This document shows positions 1 through 6,146 of a stretch of DNA of 7,351 nt, piece after piece. This stretch comes from Bin55 sp964511425. GTDB taxonomy: Bacteria; Pseudomonadota; Gammaproteobacteria; Pseudomonadales; Azotimanducaceae. The notes beneath the pieces are model-generated. The model was not told the DNA's origin. It saw nothing but the letters and a program-made list of their open reading frames with translations, and made no database searches. The position numbers and the translations under genes were made by a program. Position 1 is the first letter of the stretch. The number at the start of each line of letters is the position of its first letter. The DNA is taken from contig CAZEFI010000071.1 of NCBI GenBank assembly GCA_964511425.1, forward strand, positions 1-7,351, given 5' to 3'.

Positions 1-1320
1 ACTGCACCGAAAATCGCAGAACTACTCGATTCAGCTAAAGAAGAAGCTACCTCAAACTGGGATCGAGCCAACCTTCGAGTAATTGAACGCCGCTGGAAAC
101 GGACTACCGCATTGCCAGTTGATCTAGTTGTAGCGTCCTCGCTAGCTTCCTCTCGTTGCGAGCAATCCTGGCGTCGCAATCGCAAAGCCAATAACTGGGA
201 CGAAGTCAAACCGCTACTCAAAGAAGTGTTCAATCTCACTCGCCAGAAAGCTGAAATTCTCGGCGAAAGACTTGGTCTTGCTCCCTACGATGCATTACTT
301 GACGGGTATGAAGCGGGGCTTACCCGTGCGTATATCGATCCAATCTTTTCAGAATTGTCTGACTTTCTCCCCGATTTTGTGAATAGAGTGATTGCAAATC
401 AAAAGTCTCATATTTCGTTGAAAGGGGAGTATCCAGCTGACCGACAAATGGACTTAGCTAAGAAATTGATGCCGCCTCTCGGTTTCAATTTCGAACGTGG
501 TCGTGTCGATACAAGTGATCACCCCTTTACGTGTGGCGATCTGTGGGACACGCGAATTACGACGCGATTTGGAACCAACGACTTCTTAGAGTCAATGTAC
601 GCGGTTCTCCATGAAACTGGGCACGCTCTCTACCAACAAGGACTACCGGAAGATCGCTACGACCAACCTGTCGGCGGTTCTTTGGGGATGATGATTCACG
701 AAAGCCAATCACTGTTCATGGAGCAGCAAGTGTGTCGTAGCGAAGGATATCTGTCCTATGTGCTACCCATTCTCACCGTGGCATTGAAAGTAGACACACG
801 GGATGAGAAGTGGTCTGCAACAAATTTAATTCGAAACGTACATCACGTGGAAAAAGGGTACATACGAGTTGAAGCGGATGAGTGTACCTATCCGCTACAT
901 GTCATATTACGATATCAGTTGGAGAACGCGTTATTCGATGACTCCCTTTCGATTGACGAGCTTCCAGACGCTTGGAATGAGCTCATGGATCGATTCTTCG
1001 GCTTAGACACTCGTGGCGACTTTGCCAACGGCGTGATGCAAGATGTACATTGGTATGCTGGATTGATGGGATACTTCCCTTGTTATACATTGGGAGCATT
1101 AACAGCCGCACAGCTTTACCAAACCTTCACTGCCACTCATCCGAATGCTGAAGAACAGTTTGCTATTGGAAATTTCGAAACAGTTTTAAGTTGGTTGCGA
1201 GAAAATGTTCACAGTAAAGCACAACTCACGTCAGGATTTGATCGGATCCTTGAGATAACGGGCAAACCTTTGACTACTGAGGCATTCGTTTCGCATGTAT
1301 CCCAGCGTTATATTTCCTGA
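1..1320 (+). CDS. Family M32 (Taq-type) metallocarboxypeptidase, 5' truncated by window edge
   Basis: Predicted zinc carboxypeptidase of peptidase family M32, removing C-terminal residues from peptides, probably in the cytoplasm. The frame is open from base 1, so the gene begins upstream. A TTG at 112 could be taken for a start, but the family-like sequence continues before it. The visible part is 439 residues; family members are usually near 500, so about 60 N-terminal residues are missing. In this partial numbering the zinc motif HETGH is at 204-208 and the third ligand is probably Glu234 in HESQS (233-237). That Glu lies 26 residues after the second His, the spacing I recall for the family. 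EADE (291-294), the MQDVHW block and the GYFPCYTLG block near the C-terminus are also M32 signatures. After HESQS comes Leu rather than the Arg of the Thermus/Bacillus type, suggesting a proteobacterial subtype. It ends in TGA at 1318-1320. Its role is probably general peptide turnover; the neighbours do not refine this. Confidence 0.95.
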   Translation, partial: TAPKIAELLDSAKEEATSNWDRANLRVIERRWKRTTALPVDLVVASSLASSRCEQSWRRNRKANNWDEVKPLLKEVFNLTRQKAEILGERLGLAPYDALLDGYEAGLTRAYIDPIFSELSDFLPDFVNRVIANQKSHISLKGEYPADRQMDLAKKLMPPLGFNFERGRVDTSDHPFTCGDLWDTRITTRFGTNDFLESMYAVLHETGHALYQQGLPEDRYDQPVGGSLGMMIHESQSLFMEQQVCRSEGYLSYVLPILTVALKVDTRDEKWSATNLIRNVHHVEKGYIRVEADECTYPLHVILRYQLENALFDDSLSIDELPDAWNELMDRFFGLDTRGDFANGVMQDVHWYAGLMGYFPCYTLGALTAAQLYQTFTATHPNAEEQFAIGNFETVLSWLRENVHSKAQLTSGFDRILEITGKPLTTEAFVSHVSQRYIS

Positions 1321-1435
1321 CCAGTTCGTAAACAGGCCCCGCAGAATTCAACTACTCTCCTCCGAGTTCCTTAACGCACTTCACGGTGCTTGAATATCAG
1401 TATTTGTTGCTGGTGCGCGACGCTGCATCCCCATT
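1321..1435. other. Intergenic gap between M32 peptidase and lepA
   Basis: These 115 bases hold no supported gene. An in-frame TGA at 1391-1393 limits how far upstream lepA could start. No clear sigma-70 promoter pair and no GC-rich hairpin with a T-run could be found by eye, although a lepA promoter may lie here. No purine-rich Shine-Dalgarno stretch lies just before the lepA ATG; the bases there are pyrimidine-rich. Confidence 0.6.
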
Positions 1436-3253
1436 ATGAGTGATTCGCTTAAGTCCAAGATAGCAAGGACACGAAATTTCTCCATTATCGCTCACATTGA
1501 TCACGGTAAGTCGACTCTAGCGGATCGCTTTATTCAGCATTGCGAAGCCCTTCCAGAACGGGAGATGGCAGATCAAGTTTTGGATTCGATGGAGCTAGAA
1601 CGAGAACGTGGCATCACAATAAAGTCCCAAAGTGTTGCACTTCGCTATCGTGCACGGGACGGCGAACTTTACTATCTAAACTTCATAGATACCCCTGGAC
1701 ATGTGGACTTTAGTTACGAAGTCTCACGCTCCTTAGCAGCCTGTGAGGGCGCGTTGTTGATTGTCGATGCAACTCAAGGGGTTGAAGCCCAATCTGTTGC
1801 AAACTGCTACACTGCCATTGAGATGGGTATTGAAATCCTACCCGTGCTAAACAAGATGGATTTACCGCAAGCAGACGCTGAACGGACTGTGGAAGAAATC
1901 GAAGCGTTAATCGGCTTGCAGACTGAAGATGTCGTGAAAATCAGTGCTAAGAAGGGCACAGGGATCGAAGAATTGCTCGAGGCAATCGTGTACAAAATAC
2001 CACCTCCTGCGATCGACGGTTTTGACACATTTCGAGCTCTCATTATTGACTCATGGTTCGACCGCTACGTCGGAGTTGTTTCGTTAGTTCGAGTGTGGGG
2101 TGGTAGTGTTCAACGGCGCGATCGCATTGTCTCACATAGTGTGGGAAAAGAGCACGTTGTTGAGGAACTCGGAGTGTTCACCCCTCGTCGTGAAACACGC
2201 GAGCAACTCTACGCAGGCGATGTCGGTTACATCAATGCAGGAATCAAGGACATCAACGGTGCTCCCGTCGGTGACAGTCTGATGCACGCTCGGCATATCA
2301 CTGAACCCCTACCAGGTTTTGAACGCGTAAAACCGCAAGTCTACGCTGGTCTCTACCCAAGCGACGCTGACGATTATGTCGCGTTGGGGGACGCGTTGGA
2401 AAAACTCGGCCTGAACGACGCTGCGCTTCACTATGAAGTAGAGAATTCAGATGCTCTCGGTTTTGGTTATCGTTGTGGTTTTCTGGGCATGTTGCATATG
2501 GAAATCGTACAGGAACGATTAGAACGTGAGTATGAACTTGATCTAGTGGTTACCGCGCCTTCTGTCGTATACCAAGTACTGCAGCGAAATCAGGAAACTG
2601 TTTTAATTCACAATCCCTCGCATCTTGATGAACTTACTGATATTGAGGAGATTCGTGAACCCATTGCAACAGTGAATATTTTGGTGCCACAAGCGTACAT
2701 TGGAAACGTAATCGAACTTTGTGTTGAACGTCGCGGTAACCAACAAAGTATGCAAGTCACGCAAACCCAAGTATCACTAGTCTACGACATTCCAATGAGC
2801 GAGGTTGTTGTAGATTTCTTCGACCGATTGAAGTCCGCTAGTCGAGGTTATGCGAGCTTAGACTATAGCTTTACTCGATTTGAGTCTGCGCCTCTGGTTC
2901 GTCTTGACATTTTGATTAATGAGGAACGCATCGACAGTCTCGCGGTAATCGTTCACAAAGATACGGCAATGTCAAGAGGGCGTGCCGTAACCGTGAAGTT
3001 AAAGGAAGTGATCCCTCGTCAAATGTTCGATGTCGCTATTCAAGCTGCTATTGGTCGAAAAGTTCTCGCTCGAACTACTGTGAAAGCACTCCGCAAAAAT
3101 GTAACCGCAAAATGCTATGGTGGGGATGTAACTCGCAAACGGAAGTTGTTGGAAAAACAGAAAGCGGGAAAGAAACGTATGAAACAGATTGGCCGGGTGG
3201 AAGTACCTCAACAAGCGTTCATGGCCGCGTTGACGATCGATCGCTCGAAATAG
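1436..3253 (+). CDS. lepA: Elongation factor 4 (LepA), ribosomal back-translocase GTPase
   Basis: LepA/EF4 is a translational GTPase related to EF-G. It binds ribosomes and has been linked to back-translocation, stalled elongation and 30S biogenesis. The 605-residue product matches the usual length of about 600. The G motifs are complete: G1 AHIDHGKS (19-26), G2 RGIT (58-61), G3 DTPGH (85-89), G4 NKMD (139-142) and G5 SAKKG (170-174). EF-G-like domains follow, with GYRCGFLGMLHMEIVQERL in the domain III region. The C-terminus carries the LepA-specific basic segment (KRKLLEKQKAGKKRMKQIG and following). The ATG at 1436 is the only usable start: no in-frame ATG, GTG or TTG lies between it and the upstream TGA at 1391. 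No Shine-Dalgarno is visible. In many Gammaproteobacteria lepB (signal peptidase I) follows lepA; here a crotonase gene follows 24 bases downstream. Confidence 0.98.
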   Translation: MSDSLKSKIARTRNFSIIAHIDHGKSTLADRFIQHCEALPEREMADQVLDSMELERERGITIKSQSVALRYRARDGELYYLNFIDTPGHVDFSYEVSRSLAACEGALLIVDATQGVEAQSVANCYTAIEMGIEILPVLNKMDLPQADAERTVEEIEALIGLQTEDVVKISAKKGTGIEELLEAIVYKIPPPAIDGFDTFRALIIDSWFDRYVGVVSLVRVWGGSVQRRDRIVSHSVGKEHVVEELGVFTPRRETREQLYAGDVGYINAGIKDINGAPVGDSLMHARHITEPLPGFERVKPQVYAGLYPSDADDYVALGDALEKLGLNDAALHYEVENSDALGFGYRCGFLGMLHMEIVQERLEREYELDLVVTAPSVVYQVLQRNQETVLIHNPSHLDELTDIEEIREPIATVNILVPQAYIGNVIELCVERRGNQQSMQVTQTQVSLVYDIPMSEVVVDFFDRLKSASRGYASLDYSFTRFESAPLVRLDILINEERIDSLAVIVHKDTAMSRGRAVTVKLKEVIPRQMFDVAIQAAIGRKVLARTTVKALRKNVTAKCYGGDVTRKRKLLEKQKAGKKRMKQIGRVEVPQQAFMAALTIDRSK

Positions 3254-3262
3254 TTTGACTAA

Positions 3263-3268
3263 AAGAGA
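3263..3268 (+). promoter_or_regulatory. Weak ribosome binding site for the crotonase gene
   Basis: A purine run AAGAGA ends 9 bases before the GTG at 3278. It lies in the 24-base gap after lepA, just past an in-frame TAA at 3260-3262. That TAA means translation in this frame cannot start further upstream. This supports GTG as the start, although the match to the anti-SD sequence is only partial. Confidence 0.4.
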
Positions 3269-3277
3269 ACTCAGGCA

Positions 3278-4048
3278 GTGACAGAATTTTGCAAGTTATC
3301 AACCAGCAATCGTGTTTTAACAGTGACACTCAATCGACCAGAACGACTGAATGCGCTACATCCACCAGCACATGAAGAATTGACTAAAGTCTTTGACGAT
3401 TTTGCCAAAGATGACGATTTATGGATAGCAGTCGTCACGGGAGAAGGCCGAGCATTTTGCGCTGGCAACGACTTGCGAGAACAAGCTGAGTTTGGCGCGA
3501 TTGTGTTTCCCGAGCAAGGATTTGGGGGACTGACCTCTAGATTTAATCTCACGAAACCAATAATCGCAGCGGTCAATGGACCTGCGATGGGAGGCGGTTT
3601 TGAAATCGCGTTAGCATGTGATTTGATAATCGCTTCCGAACGAGCAATTTTTGCCTTACCCGAACCAAGAGTTGGACTTGCTGCACTTGCTGGTGGTTTA
3701 CAAAGATTGCCTCAGCAAATCGGTCTAAAACGCGCGTTAGGCATGATTCTCACGGGCAAGACAGTATCAGCGGAGGAGGGTAAAACACTAGGCTTTGTCA
3801 ATGAAGTCGTGCCGCATGAGGATCTCATGAGCGTTGTCGGAGAGTGGGTGAATCTGATTTTGGAATGTGCTCCTCTGTCGGTTCGCGCGAGCAAGGATGT
3901 AGTCTATAGGAGTGTTTCCACAGGTTCATTGGAGCGATCGATGAATACACGCTACGAATCGGTAGAGGAATTGATGAAAAGCGAGGATTTCAAGGAGGGG
4001 CCGCGAGCATTTGCAGCAAAACGATCCCCGCAGTGGCAAGGGCGATAG
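3278..4048 (+). CDS. Crotonase-family enoyl-CoA hydratase/isomerase, CaiD-like
   Basis: A 256-residue single-domain crotonase-fold protein, expected to bind an acyl-CoA and add or remove water (or isomerise) at the alpha-beta position in the cytoplasm. The first oxyanion-hole segment is CAGNDL (61-66) and the second is MGGGFE (104-109). Both glutamates used by hydratases are present, Glu109 in GGGFE and Glu129 in LPEPRVG, so catalysis is plausible. Compared from memory, the best resemblance is to carnitinyl-CoA dehydratase CaiD: similar GFGGL, FNLTKPIIAAVNG and FALPE blocks, and a very similar C-terminal EGPRAFAAKRSPQWQGR. No CaiB-type CoA-transferase or other carnitine gene is visible, so a carnitine role is not claimed and the symbol is left blank. 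GTG is the only possible start after the in-frame TAA at 3260. The gene sits 24 bases after lepA and 6 bases before the GGT-like gene, suggesting co-transcription. Confidence 0.9.
   Translation: MTEFCKLSTSNRVLTVTLNRPERLNALHPPAHEELTKVFDDFAKDDDLWIAVVTGEGRAFCAGNDLREQAEFGAIVFPEQGFGGLTSRFNLTKPIIAAVNGPAMGGGFEIALACDLIIASERAIFALPEPRVGLAALAGGLQRLPQQIGLKRALGMILTGKTVSAEEGKTLGFVNEVVPHEDLMSVVGEWVNLILECAPLSVRASKDVVYRSVSTGSLERSMNTRYESVEELMKSEDFKEGPRAFAAKRSPQWQGR
4038..4042 (+). promoter_or_regulatory. Candidate ribosome binding site for the GGT-like gene, inside the preceding CDS
   Basis: AAGGG lies in the last codons of the crotonase gene, 12 bases before the GTG at 4055. The spacing is a little long. Together with the 6-base gap after the TAG stop, it suggests that ribosomes finishing the upstream gene start the next one (translational coupling). 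Confidence 0.4.
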
Positions 4049-4054
4049 ATTACA

Positions 4055-5650
4055 GTGGCACAGTATGATCATCTGCGTTGGGATCTACCTTATCCCTCTG
4101 GCAGAGATCCAGTCATCGCGAAGAATGTCGTCGCTACTTCGCAACCTCTAGCGACGCAAGCGGGTATAGAAATACTGCGCCTAGGTGGTAATGCCATTGA
4201 TGCCGCGCTAGCCGCCGCGATTACTTTAACAGTGGTCGAACCATGCTCTAACGGCGTTGGTAGTGATGCGTTCGCGATACTCTGGGACGGAAACCAACTC
4301 ATCGGGCTCAACGCTTCGGGTCGCTCTCCGAGTCGATGGGATCGTGAACACTTTCGACCGCATTCGACGATGCCAAGGACTGGGTGGGATTCGGTAACCG
4401 TACCGGGTGCTGTGAGTGCTTGGGTCGCACTTTCAGAACGTTTTGGAAAGTTGCCTTTTAGCGATCTATTTAAACCTGCGATTGAGTATGCTGAACAGGG
4501 GTTTCACGTGGGAAGACGGACCGCGTATCACTGGTCTCGTGCTGCCCTTCACCTAAAACACTTTGAAGGATTCTGTGAGCACTTTTTGATCGATGGGCGC
4601 GCCCCTCGGGTTGGGGAATTGTTCAGAAGACCTGATTTCGCGTCAACGCTTGCATTGATTGCAGAAAGTAAAGGGGACTCCTTTTATCACGGTGCTCTGC
4701 TCGATCAGATCTTACAACAATCAAAGACCGAAAGGGGATTATTCGAGCGAGCAGATTTCGAACATCACGCAGCTACATGGTGTGATCCCATCGCACAATC
4801 GTACGGTGAAATCGTAGCCCATGAAATTCCACCTAATGGTCAAGGATTAGCCGCGCTGATTGCGTTGGGGATTTTGGAACGAAATACGACACGAGATTTA
4901 GAACCTCTTTCTCCCGATTGGACGCATCGACAATTAGAGGCAATGAAGATCGCTGTCCGCACTTCGTTCGAGTACTTCGCGGACCCGGCGTATATGAGAG
5001 TAGTTCCAACACAACTGCTCAGCAATTCTGTACTCGACAATCTCGCAGATCAAATCGTCGATGATTCAGCGGCAGTAATTCCGAACGTACCAAGTTTTGG
5101 TAGTGATACGGTTTACCTCACGGCTGCAGATGCGAGTGGAAAGATGGTGTCCTTTATTCAATCAAACTTCCAAGGATTTGGTTCCGGTGTGGTCATAAAA
5201 GGGACCGGCATTGCATTGCAGAATCGCGGTGCCGGATTTACGCTTGAACCGAACCATGCGAACGAAGTCGGTCCGAAAAAACGTCCTTTCCACACGATTA
5301 TTCCTGGGTTTGTTTCACGTTCAGGTATCCCCGAACTAGCCTTTGGGGTTATGGGTGGCCACATGCAACATCAAGGACACGTACAGATGATCTCTCGCAT
5401 TTTTGACCACAAAGAAAATCCGCAAGCTGCATCGGATGCACCTCGTTGGTACGTCGCACCAAATTTAGAGATATTTCTTGAACGAGGTTTCCCTGAGTCG
5501 ACTTTGCGCGATCTCCGCCGAAGAGGGCATACGGTTCACTTTAGCAACGATATCGATTTATTTGGTGGTGCGCAATTAATTTTGCGTTTAGAAGATGGCT
5601 ACTGTGGTGCGTCAGACCACCGAAAGGAAGGCTCAGCCGCAGGCTTTTAG
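4055..5650 (+). CDS. Gamma-glutamyltransferase-family proenzyme, YwrD-type, cytoplasmic
   Basis: A 531-residue member of the gamma-glutamyltranspeptidase family of N-terminal-nucleophile hydrolases, made as one chain that cleaves itself. The predicted nucleophile is Thr352 in GSDTVYLT, giving a large subunit of about 351 residues and a small one of 180. The N-terminal block is typical (VATSQPLATQAG at 26-37, LRLGGNAIDAA at 41-51), and Arg90 in ASGRSP fits the substrate-carboxylate Arg. The C-terminus (GGAQLI then ASDHRKEGSAAGF) fits the family. The N-terminus has no signal peptide, unlike periplasmic E. coli Ggt. Aligned from memory, the gamma-glutamyl-binding residues of E. coli Ggt (Gln430, Asp433, Ser462-Ser463) correspond here to Arg391, Gly394 and His413-Thr414. 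This pattern fits the YwrD-like branch, so glutathione may not be the substrate; another amide hydrolysis is possible. The start is the first GTG after the upstream stop. It lies 6 bases after the crotonase gene and abuts msrB at its 3' end. Confidence 0.92.
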   Translation: MAQYDHLRWDLPYPSGRDPVIAKNVVATSQPLATQAGIEILRLGGNAIDAALAAAITLTVVEPCSNGVGSDAFAILWDGNQLIGLNASGRSPSRWDREHFRPHSTMPRTGWDSVTVPGAVSAWVALSERFGKLPFSDLFKPAIEYAEQGFHVGRRTAYHWSRAALHLKHFEGFCEHFLIDGRAPRVGELFRRPDFASTLALIAESKGDSFYHGALLDQILQQSKTERGLFERADFEHHAATWCDPIAQSYGEIVAHEIPPNGQGLAALIALGILERNTTRDLEPLSPDWTHRQLEAMKIAVRTSFEYFADPAYMRVVPTQLLSNSVLDNLADQIVDDSAAVIPNVPSFGSDTVYLTAADASGKMVSFIQSNFQGFGSGVVIKGTGIALQNRGAGFTLEPNHANEVGPKKRPFHTIIPGFVSRSGIPELAFGVMGGHMQHQGHVQMISRIFDHKENPQAASDAPRWYVAPNLEIFLERGFPESTLRDLRRRGHTVHFSNDIDLFGGAQLILRLEDGYCGASDHRKEGSAAGF

Positions 5651-6061
5651 TTAGTTCTCGGAGTCCGAATTGTTTTCCACGAGAGTTAATGATGCTGAAT
5701 TGATACAGTACCGCAAGCCAGTAGGTTGCGGGCCGTCTTCAAATACATGCCCGAGATGACCCTTACAATGAGCACAATGCACTTCAGTACGTGTCATGAA
5801 TAAGGATCGATCATTTTGTGTTCCGACAGCATCAGCTTCGATCGGTGCGTAAAAACTAGGCCAACCCGTACCAGAATCGTACTTTGTTTCCGATGAAAAT
5901 AAAGGTTGATTACAACCCTTACAAATATAGGTCCCGGCTGACTTTGTTTTCCAATATTCACCGGAAAATGCTCGTTCGGTATGTTGTTTTCGCAACACCT
6001 TGTACTCCAGATCGGTAAGTTTCTTGGTGGGAGTATCTTCTTTTTTTGGAGTGTCGGCCAT
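5651..6061 (-). CDS. msrB: Peptide-methionine (R)-S-oxide reductase MsrB
   Basis: MsrB reduces the R-epimer of methionine sulfoxide in oxidised proteins, normally with electrons from thioredoxin. The ATG at 6061-6059 gives 136 residues. A TTG at 6076 would add five residues, but neither start has a clear Shine-Dalgarno, so the ATG is preferred. In ATG numbering, the zinc-binding cysteines are Cys47/Cys50 (CKGC) and Cys96/Cys99 (CAHC). The catalytic cysteine is Cys119 in RYCINSASL. GWPSF and GHLGHVF are further family signatures. Thr65 in SGTGWPSF occupies the position where many MsrBs, including E. coli's, carry the resolving cysteine. No signal peptide is seen; a Lys/Thr/Asp-rich N-terminal tail of about 14 residues precedes the domain, and the protein is probably cytoplasmic. 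It is divergent from alaA and convergent with the GGT-like gene, its TAA touching that gene's TAG. Confidence 0.96.
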   Translation of the reverse strand: MADTPKKEDTPTKKLTDLEYKVLRKQHTERAFSGEYWKTKSAGTYICKGCNQPLFSSETKYDSGTGWPSFYAPIEADAVGTQNDRSLFMTRTEVHCAHCKGHLGHVFEDGPQPTGLRYCINSASLTLVENNSDSEN

Positions 6062-6146
6062 ATATGTGTATGTCAAATAACGGATATGAATGATTCGGTT
6101 TCAAAGTAACGTACTAAAACCATTTTAGCAACAAAAGAACGCTCGC
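6062..6146. promoter_or_regulatory. Divergent intergenic region, presumed promoters of msrB and alaA
   Basis: These 85 AT-rich bases separate two divergent genes, so promoters for both probably lie here or just inside the coding regions. On the minus strand, a TTGAAA at 6104-6099 and a TTGCTA at 6131-6126 resemble -35 boxes, but the hexamers at suitable spacing match the -10 consensus poorly. A TTGACA at 6076-6071 is too near the msrB start to drive the full-length gene. No convincing plus-strand pair and no clear operator palindrome were found. Confidence 0.4.

Noticed and set aside
112..1320. TTG at 112 as the start of a complete 402-residue peptidase
   Set aside because: The frame is open to base 1, and the residues before 112 read as a continuation of the M32 N-terminal helical region, so the gene is truncated by the window.
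1350..1368. Possible terminator hairpin after the M32 gene (AACT/AGTT and ACTC/GAGT)
   Set aside because: Only 4-bp stems with no following T-run; expected by chance.
1390..1420. Sigma-70 promoter for lepA starting with TTGAAT at 1390-1395
   Set aside because: No acceptable -10 hexamer lies 16-18 bases downstream (GTGCGC at 17).
1807..2043. Minus-strand open frame inside lepA, and similar ones at 2999-3214, 3271-3576, 3712-3894, 4090-4311, 4840-5040, 5158-5364 and 6285-6542
   Set aside because: All lie opposite strongly supported genes, have low-complexity or unlikely compositions and match no family I recognise; they are antisense shadows.
2100..2282. Plus-strand frame inside lepA, and another at 6748-6978 inside alaA
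   Set aside because: Both overlap well-conserved coding sequence in a different frame and show no family similarity.
3278..4048. Naming the crotonase gene caiD and claiming carnitine metabolism
   Set aside because: The similarity is recalled, not computed, and no other carnitine gene is visible; the crotonase family has many closely similar members with different substrates.
5657..5669. Perfect inverted repeat TCGGA-G-TCCGA near the end of msrB as an operator
   Set aside because: Only 5 bp with a 1-base centre, inside the msrB coding region; likely coincidence.
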